In this document: one piece after another, positions 27,071-35,800 of the stretch
How the letters are laid out: every line of letters begins with the position of its first letter
Position numbering within the stretch: position 1 is the first letter of the stretch
NCBI RefSeq assembly: GCF_003952225.1
Contig: NZ_CP034437.1
Span: forward strand, 2,910,501-2,974,500
DNA length: 64,000 bases
Direction: 5' to 3'
Source of the DNA: Paenibacillus albus
GTDB taxonomy: Bacteria; Bacillota; Bacilli; Paenibacillales; Paenibacillaceae
Program-made: the position numbers and the translations under genes
Notes under the pieces: generated by a model
Told to the model about the DNA's origin: nothing
What the model saw: only the letters and a program-made list of their open reading frames with translations
Database searches by the model: none

Positions 27071-28087
27071 ATGAATAGCAGATCAGCTAAGTCGGAGCAT
27101 AAACGTAAGCAGGGCAAGGGCAAATATTGGCTTCGCCGGATCATGGTCGTATTTCTGGCACTCTTGATTGGGATAGCAGGTTATTTGACTTATATTTATA
27201 AGGTATCGAAGGACGCGCTCGGCGATATCACGACGGATGCCGATCCGACGATCGTTATTCCGAAAGACCAATCGGTCAAGGTGAAGCCGGTCACAATTAT
27301 GCTGCTGGGCATTGATACACGCAAAGAAACAGGGAGCTTGAACACGGACGTCATGATGGTCGCTTCCTTCAATCCGAAGTCGAAGTCCGCAGTCGTTGTT
27401 TCGATTCCGCGTGACTCGAGAATTGATCTAGCGGGCTATAAGATTCGGAAGGCGAATGCGTATTACTCGAGATTTATCTCCAATGGGCTTCATGAAGATG
27501 GATTGAAGAAGAAAGAAGCAGAGAAGCAAGCCAAGGAAAATATGCGCACGATGTTCGGCAAGTTTTTCGATATTCCCATTGATTACACAGCAACAATTAA
27601 CTTCCAAGGCTTCGTTGATGTCGTAGATGCGCTTGGCGGGGTTGATGTAGACGTCGATATGGACATGCATTACGTCGATAATGCAGACGGCACGAAAATT
27701 GATTTGAATAAAGGCCATCAGACGCTGAAAGGCGATGATGCGCTTGATTTCGTAAGATATCGTAAATCCAATGACGGCACGAACATGTCGAGCGACTTCG
27801 ACCGCAACAAACGGGAAAGCCAAGTTCTCGGCGAAATTGCGGATAAGCTCAAATCGTTCTCCAGCGTGACGAAGATCGCAGGGGTCATTAAAGCGGTTGG
27901 CAGCAATATGCGTATGGACATTCCGACAGGCGAAGTGGAGAACATGATTTCTACATACTTCGGAATTAGCCGCAGCAACATTACGTTTATTCCGCTTGAG
28001 GGCGAGTGGAAGAGCCCATATGTAAGACTGAACGAAACGAAGCTGGAGGAAGCGAAGGCGGCTCTGCAGGCAAAACTAGCTGAATGA
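27071..28087 (+). CDS. LytR-CpsA-Psr (LCP) family glycopolymer transferase
   Basis: LCP enzymes transfer teichoic or other glycopolymers from lipid carriers to peptidoglycan outside the membrane. A basic N-terminus and a single anchor helix (about residues 24-43) are followed by the LCP domain: MLLGIDTR, then NTDVMMVASFNP, SIPRDSRID with the conserved Arg/Asp, and DALDFVRYRKSN. The full length is 338 residues. Start 27071 follows AAGGTGGA; an in-frame GTG at 27062 lies inside that Shine-Dalgarno. Which of the TagT/U/V-type activities it has cannot be told from sequence. Confidence 0.92.
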   Translation: MNSRSAKSEHKRKQGKGKYWLRRIMVVFLALLIGIAGYLTYIYKVSKDALGDITTDADPTIVIPKDQSVKVKPVTIMLLGIDTRKETGSLNTDVMMVASFNPKSKSAVVVSIPRDSRIDLAGYKIRKANAYYSRFISNGLHEDGLKKKEAEKQAKENMRTMFGKFFDIPIDYTATINFQGFVDVVDALGGVDVDVDMDMHYVDNADGTKIDLNKGHQTLKGDDALDFVRYRKSNDGTNMSSDFDRNKRESQVLGEIADKLKSFSSVTKIAGVIKAVGSNMRMDIPTGEVENMISTYFGISRSNITFIPLEGEWKSPYVRLNETKLEEAKAALQAKLAE

Positions 28088-28168
28088 CGGTGGTAGTACA
28101 AACTCTCCTATGCTATAATGAAACTACCGAAGCAGACATGTCGACACTGTAGCAAGGAGGGTATGCGG

Positions 28169-28639
28169 ATGTCCGAATCCGTCACCGTACTTACTGACGA
28201 GCTGTTGTATGGGCCTCCTACACAATTAGGAGCGCCATTCGTTCTTCCGTATATGCTGGATACGAGCGACGATTATCCTACCTCGAGCAACGTCACGCAG
28301 GTTGATGCGGTCAACCGTGCTATCCTGCGAGCTGTACGACTCGAGAGACACTCCCGCCCTACAATGAACATGATGGCTTCGCTGTATGAAGATGTAAGCA
28401 TAGCTGTGTTTGCGCCGGGAACCGTACAAACGAACCACGGCACAGCAGGGCTTGTACCAGAGGCTGTTCAAGAATGGCCTCACAAAGTGGCAATCCTCAC
28501 CCGCGAAATCGCTTTCATTCGTGATGCGATGGCTGATGGCGTGAGCTTGTCCGCGGCACCTGGACTTGAGAAAACGTATAATCAAAGAGCTGCAGACAAA
28601 CTGGATGGACAGGTGTTTGCTGCGATGAGAAAAGCCTAG
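28169..28639 (+). CDS. Hypothetical protein, 156 residues
   Basis: A soluble protein without signal peptide or membrane helix. It starts at ATG 28169 with AAGGAGG (28154-28160) at ideal spacing; an in-frame ATG six bases earlier is too close to it. Readable features are FVLPYMLDTSDDYPT near residue 30, ILRAVRLERHSRPTMNMMASLYED and a helical C-terminus. Its stop lies inside a strong terminator. I do not recognise the family; codon use looks like its neighbours, so I take it as a real gene. Confidence 0.72.
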   Translation: MSESVTVLTDELLYGPPTQLGAPFVLPYMLDTSDDYPTSSNVTQVDAVNRAILRAVRLERHSRPTMNMMASLYEDVSIAVFAPGTVQTNHGTAGLVPEAVQEWPHKVAILTREIAFIRDAMADGVSLSAAPGLEKTYNQRAADKLDGQVFAAMRKA

Positions 28640-28660
28640 TGAGTAATCACTAGGCTTTTT
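28630..28660 (+). terminator. Terminator overlapping the end of the 156-residue gene
   Basis: AAAAGCCTAGTGA (28630-28642) pairs with TCACTAGGCTTTT (28647-28659), with a GTAA loop and a T-run. The stop codon TAG (28637-28639) lies in the left arm. Confidence 0.92.
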
Positions 28661-28711
28661 GTGTTCTTATACGGTTTCTCACAAATGTCGGCGTTTGCAT
28701 GATGGATAGCC

Positions 28712-29260
28712 TTAGAGCTTGGGGTGAGAGCCTTTAGAATTTGCCTTGTTAGGCTCCTCCATCTTCATGGGCTGCACATCACGCGGCAGCTGCGGTACAA
28801 TCCGTCCGATAATGTCGGCCATCTCTTCAGCCATGCCGGCAAATGGTCTGCCGCGTTTTATATCGGCTTGGACTTCCTTCAGCCGCGTCGATAGATCCAT
28901 GTCGGCGGTAACGACGGCATCAATACCATAGGGGTCTTTACGGAACGCTTCCGCAACCGCATATTTGATCGTACCTACTCGGGAACGATCCAAATTGCCT
29001 GCCACGTCGATTCCGACAACCGCCGTATTTTTGAATACGACACAATGAGCGGCTTTAACGCCGGGGACACCGCGCGCTAATGATTCCAGATGAGCTGCAA
29101 CTTGTTTTGAATTGCTAATTTGCTTTTTCTGTGGAGCGCTCTGTTGTGCACGTACGCGATTATCATTCTGTGGAGAGGGTGATGTCTCGTTGCGGGCGAC
29201 AGTGTTACAACCTGTTGCCAGCAAACAAAGGATTATAGCCGACACCAGCCACTTGCTCAT
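28712..29260 (-). CDS. ylaJ: YhcN/YlaJ-type sporulation lipoprotein
   Basis: A 182-residue lipoprotein: signal segment KWLVSAIILCLLATGC with the lipobox cysteine C18, then an Asn/Gln/Ser-rich linker. A YhcN/YlaJ domain follows, with VAAHLESLARGVPGVKAAHCVVFKNTAVVGIDV. Such lipoproteins are found in spores of Bacilli. B. subtilis has ylaJ next to ylaK (phoH), the same neighbourhood as here, although here it is divergent from phoH. The start at 29260 is the one that gives an immediate lipoprotein signal; upstream in-frame codons would add about 105 non-family residues. Confidence 0.85.
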   Translation of the reverse strand: MSKWLVSAIILCLLATGCNTVARNETSPSPQNDNRVRAQQSAPQKKQISNSKQVAAHLESLARGVPGVKAAHCVVFKNTAVVGIDVAGNLDRSRVGTIKYAVAEAFRKDPYGIDAVVTADMDLSTRLKEVQADIKRGRPFAGMAEEMADIIGRIVPQLPRDVQPMKMEEPNKANSKGSHPKL

Positions 29261-29426
29261 ATTCGCCACCTGACCTTTCTGTATTCGCACTTTTAGTGAA
29301 ACGTTAGCTTTCGCTACTATAGGAAGGCGCCAGCCGTTTACACGTTCTCCAGCATAGTTTGCCTTAATGCCGGTAGCGCTATGTATGCCTTTGAATGATA
29401 ATTTCCAACGCCAGGAGGGCTCACGA

Positions 29427-30758
29427 TTGAAAAAAATATTCGTGCTCGACACCAATGTACTTTTACATGATCCGCAAGCAATCTTCGCATTTGATGACAA
29501 CGAAGTCATTATTCCCGCGGTGGTGTTGGAAGAAATCGACTCAAAGAAAAGGCTTGCTGATGAGCTTGGCCGCAATGCGAGGCATGTGTCGCGGCTGCTT
29601 GATCAGATGCGGATGATTGGCCATCTGCACGAAGGGATTGGACTCGATAACGGGGGCGTTCTGAAGGTTGAATTGAATCATCGCAGCTTCATTAGGGTAC
29701 AAGAAATGTTCGGCGAGATGTCGAACGACAATCGGATTCTAGCCGTCGCGCTTAATTATCATTTGGAGGAAGTAGATAAAGGGAACCTGCGTCCGGTCAT
29801 TATTGTTAGCAAAGACGTGCTTGTACGGATTAAGGCGGATGTGCTTGGGCTTGAAGCGCAAGATTACTTGTCGGATCAGGTCGTTGCGCCTTCGGACGTA
29901 TATGCAGGGTATTTAACGCTAAAGGTGCACCCATCGGTTATCGACGAATTCTACACCTATCGGTTCCTCACCATCAAAAATTTGCTGCTTGGCACGAGGC
30001 TGCATCCGAATGAGTTCGTGATTCTGAGAGATGAGATGGGCACCTCGAAGTCAGCGCTGCTTAAGGTGAGCCAGGACGGTGCAAGGCTCGAGCCGCTTTA
30101 CTTAAGCAATGATCCGGTATGGGGGATAACGGCGCGCAACGCCCAGCAGCGTATGGCGCTGGAGCTGCTGCTAAGCGATGATATCCCGCTCGTAACGCTG
30201 ACGGGCAAGGCAGGTACAGGCAAGACGCTGCTTGCGCTCGCAGCCGGTCTGATGAAGGTCGAGGATGAGCATAAATACAAGAAGCTGCTCATTGCGAGGC
30301 CGGTCGTTCCGATGGGCAAAGATATCGGGTATTTACCAGGGGAGAAGGATGAGAAGCTGCGTCCGTGGATGCAGCCGATTTATGATAATTTGGAGTACCT
30401 CTTCGATACGAAGAAGTCGGGCGACATTGATAAAATATTGATGGGACTCGGCAGCATCCAGGTGGAGGCGCTAACCTACATTCGGGGCCGTTCCATCCCG
30501 GGGCAGTTCATCATTATCGACGAGGCCCAGAACTTAACGCGGCATGAGGTGAAGACGATCGTCTCCCGTGTCGGCGAAGGCAGCAAAATCGTACTGATGG
30601 GCGATCCGGAGCAGATCGACCACCCTTATCTCGATTCGATCAGCAACGGCCTCACGCATATCGTGGAGCGGTTCAAGCAAGAGAGTGTCAGCGGTCATAT
30701 GACGCTCGAGAAGGGCGAACGCTCCAAGCTTGCGCAGCTGGCTGCCGACCTGCTGTAA
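29427..30758 (+). CDS. PhoH family ATPase with N-terminal PIN domain (YlaK-like)
   Basis: An N-terminal PIN ribonuclease-like domain begins MKKIFVLDTNVLLHDP, with acidic catalytic candidates D8, E35 and E36. It is joined to a PhoH P-loop ATPase domain with Walker A GKAGTGKT (260-267) and Walker B FIIIDEAQN (about 361-369). Proteins of this PIN-PhoH (PhoH2) type couple an RNA helicase-like ATPase to an RNase. A TTG start at 29427 is supported by CAGGAGGGC (29412-29420) at 8-nt spacing and by the family N-terminus. The length is 443 residues, as in B. subtilis YlaK. Confidence 0.92.
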   Translation: MKKIFVLDTNVLLHDPQAIFAFDDNEVIIPAVVLEEIDSKKRLADELGRNARHVSRLLDQMRMIGHLHEGIGLDNGGVLKVELNHRSFIRVQEMFGEMSNDNRILAVALNYHLEEVDKGNLRPVIIVSKDVLVRIKADVLGLEAQDYLSDQVVAPSDVYAGYLTLKVHPSVIDEFYTYRFLTIKNLLLGTRLHPNEFVILRDEMGTSKSALLKVSQDGARLEPLYLSNDPVWGITARNAQQRMALELLLSDDIPLVTLTGKAGTGKTLLALAAGLMKVEDEHKYKKLLIARPVVPMGKDIGYLPGEKDEKLRPWMQPIYDNLEYLFDTKKSGDIDKILMGLGSIQVEALTYIRGRSIPGQFIIIDEAQNLTRHEVKTIVSRVGEGSKIVLMGDPEQIDHPYLDSISNGLTHIVERFKQESVSGHMTLEKGERSKLAQLAADLL

Positions 30759-30770
30759 TGTAAGGCAGTG

Positions 30771-31292
30771 TTAAAGGATTAGCTCGGCGCGGCAGCGGTA
30801 AGCGCGGGCAATGCCTTCCATAAGCGATACTTGATGTCGGTCGATGGCGATGAGCCATCGGCCGTCTTCGCTTGGCAGCTCGGCCAAGGCGTGCTCACGA
30901 GCCTGTTCGAGAGCTGCTGTGAGCTCGGAGGCTGCGTCGTGCGTCGAAGCAGATGCCGCTGCTTGCGCGGGCTCTGGCACATAGAAGCTGACTACAGCCG
31001 CAAGCTGTAGACCTAGCAAATGGTTGTCCGACCGCGTTACGATGCCGTAATCGGTAAACAACAGCGGGTTAGGGCGCCAACCCGGCTCGTCGAGCAGGAG
31101 CCATGTGCCGCACTCGCATTGTACTTTATATTTGGCTGCAAACGCAGTAATCGCATCCGCGTCATCGGACGTTTGGACGAACAGCATCGTCTTGTCGTGG
31201 TCAACCAGTTCGGCAATATCGGCGATGCCTCTGACGATTTGCGCATGCTGGTCCTCTGGCAGCTGCATTTCAACACTGTAGACTCTTTGCAT
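30771..31292 (-). CDS. Hypothetical protein, 173 residues
   Basis: A minus-strand gene between two plus-strand genes, with a strong Shine-Dalgarno (AAGGAGAG) before its ATG. The protein is acidic and soluble. It contains a motif-like stretch KYKVQCECGTWLLLDEPGW with two Cys, and a C-terminal GRWLIAIDRHQVSLMEGIARAYRCRA. A low-complexity Ala/Glu segment lies near residues 108-135. It ends 12 nt from the phoH stop, and no clear shared terminator is visible. I do not recognise the family. Confidence 0.7.
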   Translation of the reverse strand: MQRVYSVEMQLPEDQHAQIVRGIADIAELVDHDKTMLFVQTSDDADAITAFAAKYKVQCECGTWLLLDEPGWRPNPLLFTDYGIVTRSDNHLLGLQLAAVVSFYVPEPAQAAASASTHDAASELTAALEQAREHALAELPSEDGRWLIAIDRHQVSLMEGIARAYRCRAELIL

Positions 31293-31393
31293 ACTGTTTC
31301 TACTCTCCTTAAATAGCGTTAAATATAGCTGAAGGTAATCTTATGGTATTTAGGGCGTGGACGCAACGAAATGCGATGAACAGCAAAAGAGAC

Positions 31394-31422
31394 GCGACAA
31401 AAAAGCGCTTTCTTGCTACAAT
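31394..31422 (+). promoter_or_regulatory. Promoter of the solute-binding protein gene
   Basis: GCGACA (31394-31399), 17 nt and TACAAT (31417-31422), with TGC directly before the -10 box (extended -10). Its location supports GTG 31463 as the start codon. Confidence 0.6.
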
Positions 31423-31462
31423 ATTGCTTAGCTCAAATAGGCGCTGGACAAGGAGGGACAAG

Positions 31463-32815
31463 GTGTCACGGAGAAGATATGTCATGCTCGTGCTTAGCGT
31501 GTTTACGATCTGTATGGCACTGCTTGTTCCTATGTTCGGCAAGCCAGGTTCGCCGGTGACGCCGGCAAACGACGGCATCCCTTGGGCGAGCAAGCCGGAA
31601 GAGGTTGATGGCAGTGACGATGCGAATAAGACGATATTGTCGATTGCCGTATCAATGGATGCGGATGAATATGAATATTGGAAGAAGCAAAATCAATTGT
31701 TCGAGCGGAGCCATCCGCAGATCAGTATCAGTATGACGAATATTCGCGACAAGGATGCCGATGAAGCGCGCAAGCAGGCGGTAGAGGCGGACGAGCCTTA
31801 CGATATGATGCTGCTGGATAATGATCGGGTTCGCGAGTTCGCGGTGCAGGGCTTCCTGCTTCCGGCCGATGAGGTCGTCACAGGCGACGCTGCCGCCGAT
31901 CAGTTGGAAGCGCTAACAAGCATTGTCAAGTGGAATGGCTCGCTCTGGGGCGTGCCGCTCGATAGTGATCCGCTGCTCGTAGTGTGGCAGAAGGGACTGC
32001 TGAAGTCTGCCGGGCTCACTTTACCGCCAATTAATTTGCAAGCACTTCGTTCCATGGTGGAGCAGCTCGCTACATCTGTGCCGGAAGGTGTGAGTCCGTT
32101 CAATCTGAACACTGCTGATGCGAAGCAGATGATTGCATGGCTTGGCATGTTTCGGGAGAATGGGGTACCCGCAGGCGATCTGTCTTCTTTCAATCTAAGC
32201 GAGAAGCAGCAGCTTCAATACGCAGCAGACCAAGGAAGAATGGTCTATCGGCTTGACCCTGTGCAGCAGAAGGCACAGCTGATGGAAGCTTTTCAAACAG
32301 GGAAGCTGTTGTCTGCGGTTATTCCTTGGTCTGTCTATCAATCACTCACAAACGACCAGAGAAATCTGCTAATGGTCAGCACGCAGAACGGGCCGCTCGT
32401 TCGGACCAATGGACGAAGCTTCGTGCTGATGGCGGAGACGGAGAAGCTGACCGAAGCAAGAGAATATATAAACGAAATGACGATGACAAGTGAACAGCTT
32501 GACCGATACAAGCGGATGAATCGGCTGCCTTCGCGCATCTCTGCGATGACGAGGGAGTATGAATACAGCCTAATTACAGATCGGCCGCCGCATTTTCTCG
32601 TGAACTTGCTTGGACAGAGCGTGCAGGCGACTTCGGACCCGGCATGGAATGAGCGGTGGGAACGCTTCTCGCAGTTATGTGCTCAGCTTGGCGGCAACTC
32701 GCATTCTTTCAGCAAAGCGGCCGCATCGAAGTTTATCGCGCAGTGGAACATGGAACCAGAAGAAGAAAGCGACGCCGAGGCGCCGCTTCAAAAGTCCTTA
32801 GAGACTAATACCTAG
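31463..32815 (+). CDS. Extracellular solute-binding protein (family 1, sugar type), orphan
   Basis: A 450-residue exported substrate-binding protein resembling ABC-transporter sugar-binding proteins. Readable blocks are YWKKQNQLFERSHPQISI, NGSLWGVPLDSDPLLVVW and the late SFVLMAETEKLTEAREYI. The GTG start at 31463 has AAGGAGG (31450-31456) 6 nt upstream. It gives a basic N-terminus (SRRRY) and one hydrophobic segment, VMLVLSVFTICMALLVPMFG. The only Cys there is inside the hydrophobic core and does not form a lipobox, so the protein may be membrane-anchored rather than lipidated. No permease or ATPase genes lie nearby. The 3' end overlaps the convergent gene by 18 nt. Confidence 0.83.
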   Translation: MSRRRYVMLVLSVFTICMALLVPMFGKPGSPVTPANDGIPWASKPEEVDGSDDANKTILSIAVSMDADEYEYWKKQNQLFERSHPQISISMTNIRDKDADEARKQAVEADEPYDMMLLDNDRVREFAVQGFLLPADEVVTGDAAADQLEALTSIVKWNGSLWGVPLDSDPLLVVWQKGLLKSAGLTLPPINLQALRSMVEQLATSVPEGVSPFNLNTADAKQMIAWLGMFRENGVPAGDLSSFNLSEKQQLQYAADQGRMVYRLDPVQQKAQLMEAFQTGKLLSAVIPWSVYQSLTNDQRNLLMVSTQNGPLVRTNGRSFVLMAETEKLTEAREYINEMTMTSEQLDRYKRMNRLPSRISAMTREYEYSLITDRPPHFLVNLLGQSVQATSDPAWNERWERFSQLCAQLGGNSHSFSKAAASKFIAQWNMEPEEESDAEAPLQKSLETNT

Positions 32816-33883
32816 CTTAACCACTAACTGGCCATTCTCGGTCGTTACAGACTTGGTCTTGAGGAAAGGGACCATCTTGGACGGATTGAATCCAAGGTCG
32901 AATTCCCGTTCCAGATCTCGTCTGGTTGTGTCAGGCAGTGCTAGTCCGTTGAAGATAAGCGCATCGACATGAAACAGGATCGCGCCGTTCTTCTCAAGCG
33001 TATAGTGGCCGTCCAGCTCGATGGACATATCCTCGCGTTTGCCGGATACGATAACGCTGTTCTCCTTGAACACGAAGGAGAAATTGTCGAAGATCGGGTT
33101 CTGCTCTCGAAGGAAGCTGTTAAGCTTCGCTTCCGGTACGGTAAGCGTGTAATTAAAGCCGTCGATGGACAGCATCTCTTTATCCTGTTGAATCCATTCG
33201 GGCATCTTGTCCATCGCCTTGGAGAGGGCGTTAAAGTATCGCCTTACTTCGACGATTCCGGTATCTTGCCAGTAGTTTGTAAATTCATTGATTAACGTGC
33301 GCAGCTTGTCTGCATCGGAACGACCGCTCAGATCGGAATCGACTTCGCTCTGTAGAGCAATAACACGATCTCTCTGCGTCTTCAGCCGAGTCTCCACATC
33401 CGTGAGCTCCTGCGACTTCGTATCGAGCTTGTCGATGCTCTGCTTCAGCTCGCGGTATTGCTTCGTGTAGGTGTTCAAGGTAAGCTTATCGGAAGAGAAA
33501 ATAAGATCGAAATAGTCTAGCAGCGTAAACAATTCAGATAGGTTGTCTGTGTTGAAAAGAGCGGTGAGCAGAAAATCGCGCTCTCCGGTATAATAGGCGC
33601 GAATTACATTACCTGCGTTCTCACGCTGCTTCTCTATCGCTTGTTCTTGCTCGGAGAGCTTGGCCTTTGAAGTCGTGAGCTGAGCGGTGATAGTCTGCTG
33701 CTCCTGCTGTATCCTTGTTATTTCTTTGTCGATTTCGACGACGGAGAGACTCTTCTCCAGGATGCGTCTAGTTTCTTCATCCTTAGGAGTTACGGGGTCT
33801 GCGAACACGGGGAAGATCGTCAGCCAGCAGGCCAGCAGGCCGATGACAATCGCAGCGCTCCGGCGGCGTTTCGTTCCTTTCAC
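32798..33883 (-). CDS. Secreted coiled-coil protein with CwlO/PcsB-like N-terminus and no catalytic domain
   Basis: A 361-residue exported protein. The signal peptide (basic KRRR, then AAIVIGLLACWLTIFPVFADP) ends near residue 29. A long coiled coil (about 45-200) follows, including IRAYYTGERDFLLTALFNT, a pattern seen in the N-terminal coiled-coil domains of CwlO/PcsB-type proteins. The last 150 residues form a beta-rich domain of unknown family (SIDGFNYTLTVPEAKLNSFL and later VVKLGISL). No NlpC/P60 or CHAP domain is present. A GTG start at 33883 has AAAGGGGAG upstream. The gene converges on the solute-binding gene with an 18-nt overlap. It may be a cell-envelope scaffold or hydrolase regulator (inference). 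Confidence 0.78.
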   Translation of the reverse strand: MKGTKRRRSAAIVIGLLACWLTIFPVFADPVTPKDEETRRILEKSLSVVEIDKEITRIQQEQQTITAQLTTSKAKLSEQEQAIEKQRENAGNVIRAYYTGERDFLLTALFNTDNLSELFTLLDYFDLIFSSDKLTLNTYTKQYRELKQSIDKLDTKSQELTDVETRLKTQRDRVIALQSEVDSDLSGRSDADKLRTLINEFTNYWQDTGIVEVRRYFNALSKAMDKMPEWIQQDKEMLSIDGFNYTLTVPEAKLNSFLREQNPIFDNFSFVFKENSVIVSGKREDMSIELDGHYTLEKNGAILFHVDALIFNGLALPDTTRRDLEREFDLGFNPSKMVPFLKTKSVTTENGQLVVKLGISL

Positions 33884-34003
33884 GCAAGGCTCCCCTTTCT
33901 ACTCTGTCATATGGGACGCTTGATGCATGCACTACTATATGCTGCGAACAAATCTATTATATCTTGAAGCTGTAATTTTGTCGTTGATCTGGAGGCTGTC
34001 TGC

Positions 34004-35194
34004 ATGATTCAATCGGAGCGTTTGACCGCATCCATACATAGAGCGATAGAGCAAAGCGAGCGTCATGGCTGGATATCCCCGTTAACGGATGCAGGCGAGG
34101 GAATTCCCTGTATAACGTTTCGCGATTATATGGATCACTGTCTCTATGACGAGACAGACGGATACTACAAGTCAGGCAAAGTCCGGGTAGGCAAAGACGG
34201 GGATTTCTACACGAGCTCCCAAATCGGAACGCTTATGGGAGAGAAGCTTGCTAGCTGTATAGCAAGGCTGATTGAAGGCGAGGAGCAGGACGTTCGGCTA
34301 ACTATTGTGGAGTGGGGGGCAGGAACCGGCGCTCTTTCGGGGCAAATGCTGACGGAATGGCTTGATTCGTCTCTCCCTTGGCTGGCAAGGCTGCGCTATG
34401 TGGTCGTTGACAGCAATCCCGTACACTTGAAAGTGGCACGCAGCCGGTTGGAACAGGTACATGAGAGGATAGGGGAGAATGGCGCCCTTGATTTCATGTC
34501 CCCAGAAGACGCGCGAAGCACGTTAAGTGACTTGCGAGGGAAAGGCGAGTTCACCATTGTCGTTGCCAATGAGCTGCTTGATGCGTTTCCCATTCATCGC
34601 GTACAGCAAAAGCACGGGCGATTATGGGAACTTGGTGTTACAACGGCTGCTACCGTGCAAAATGGCGAGGCGTTCGAGTATGTTCTGCTCCCGTTAACTG
34701 ATGCTAAAATCTCGGCAGTGCTGGAGCGCGATGGCATTCAACTGAGGGAAGGGCAGACGACGGAGATCAACCTTGCTGCGGAGCAATGGATTGCACAGAT
34801 GAGTGAGCTAATTGCAGATGGCGCGCTGCTGTTAGTCGATTATGGCCACGAGGCAGCGGAGCTGACCGCGCCGCACCGGATGCACGGGACAATGCTCTGC
34901 TATAAGGATCATGTCGCGTACGATCGACCATTTCTCGCTCCCGGCGAGCAGGATATTACTGCTCATGTCAACTTTACCGCTTGCAGAGCAGCTGCAGAAG
35001 CATCCGGCTGGCATGTCCATTATTACAATACACAGAAGCAGTTTCTCATTGATCACGGGCTGCTGGGGGATCTCGCTTCGCATGACGGGACGAATCCATT
35101 CAGCGAGGCAGCGAGGCGCAATCGTGCGATCCGGCAGCTGCTGCTCAGTGATGGGATGAGCGAATCGTTCAAAGTGCTGCTGCTTCGCAAATAA
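34004..35194 (+). CDS. SAM-dependent methyltransferase, MidA/NDUFAF7 family
   Basis: A 396-residue member of COG1565 (MidA, NDUFAF7), protein arginine methyltransferase relatives whose bacterial targets are largely unknown. Family signatures: ITFRDYMDHCLYDETDGYY near residue 31, GDFYTSSQIG near 65, SAM motif VEWGAGTGALSGQ near 102, VVANELLDAFPIHR near 185, and the late LLVDYGHEA. The start follows TGGAGG. A long terminator separates it from the convergent DUF2626 gene. Confidence 0.9.
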   Translation: MIQSERLTASIHRAIEQSERHGWISPLTDAGEGIPCITFRDYMDHCLYDETDGYYKSGKVRVGKDGDFYTSSQIGTLMGEKLASCIARLIEGEEQDVRLTIVEWGAGTGALSGQMLTEWLDSSLPWLARLRYVVVDSNPVHLKVARSRLEQVHERIGENGALDFMSPEDARSTLSDLRGKGEFTIVVANELLDAFPIHRVQQKHGRLWELGVTTAATVQNGEAFEYVLLPLTDAKISAVLERDGIQLREGQTTEINLAAEQWIAQMSELIADGALLLVDYGHEAAELTAPHRMHGTMLCYKDHVAYDRPFLAPGEQDITAHVNFTACRAAAEASGWHVHYYNTQKQFLIDHGLLGDLASHDGTNPFSEAARRNRAIRQLLLSDGMSESFKVLLLRK

Positions 35195-35212
35195 GCGGAT
35201 CATGAAATTGAA

Positions 35213-35259
35213 AAAAGGCTGTTTCGATTGGAGAGCTTGTCTCCTCGAAACAGCCTTTT
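35213..35259. terminator. Bidirectional terminator after the MidA-type gene
   Basis: AAAAGGCTGTTTCGA (35213-35227) pairs with TCGAAACAGCCTTTT (35245-35259); an inner GGAGA/TCTCC stem extends it. It serves both convergent genes. Confidence 0.93.
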
Positions 35260-35291
35260 GGCTATTGGCTGGAATGTGATGTGTCCGTTGC

Positions 35292-35528
35292 TTAGAATGG
35301 GTTCCCCATTACAAAAACGGTCCAATACGTGAAGCCGACGAACGCGATAAACATATATCCCCAGAACATCAGCATATAGGTTCTTTCAGAAAAGTTCAAA
35401 TAGCCTAACAGGACAAACACAGCGGTTTGAATAAAGAACAAGAGTGACATCTCGGTCATATGACCTGCAAACGCCATAAGCGCGATTACTAGCGTCCAGA
35501 AGCCGAGCACTCGGAACATGCGTGCCAT
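35292..35528 (-). CDS. DUF2626 small membrane protein (YqgY-like)
   Basis: A 78-residue protein with two or three membrane helices. MARMFRVLGFWTLVIALMAF, then SLLFFIQTAVFVLLGYLNFSERTYM and YMFIAFVGFTYWTVF, matches DUF2626/YqgY of Bacilli. A good Shine-Dalgarno, AAGGGGGATG, precedes the ATG. Function unknown. Confidence 0.85.
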   Translation of the reverse strand: MARMFRVLGFWTLVIALMAFAGHMTEMSLLFFIQTAVFVLLGYLNFSERTYMLMFWGYMFIAFVGFTYWTVFVMGNPF

Positions 35529-35689
35529 GATTTCATCCCCCTTCTTGTTAGTCTCTGGTCCATTTTTCTATTGCCCATTATAACGTTTAAGGTAACTTGT
35601 GTAAACTGTTTCAATCGTGACGAATTGGCAAACTTTTTCGCTGGATATTCCCTTGCGTTACAAGTTTGCTTCATTTTGTGAAAAAACAT

Positions 35690-35718
35690 GTATGAGCCTT
35701 TAAAAAAATGGATATACA
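35690..35718 (+). promoter_or_regulatory. Possible sigma-F/G promoter of rsfA
   Basis: GTATG (35690-35694), 15 nt and GGATATACA (35710-35718) resemble the forespore consensus (GYWTA ... GGnnAnAnT), with one mismatch in each element. B. subtilis rsfA is known to be forespore-expressed, which fits. Confidence 0.4.
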
Positions 35719-35800
35719 AATTAGTATCCGATAGATTCTATGAACTCTACCAAGGGCATAGAGATAAAGTAAGCGCCTAATGTTAGGAGGTTTTGGTTGC

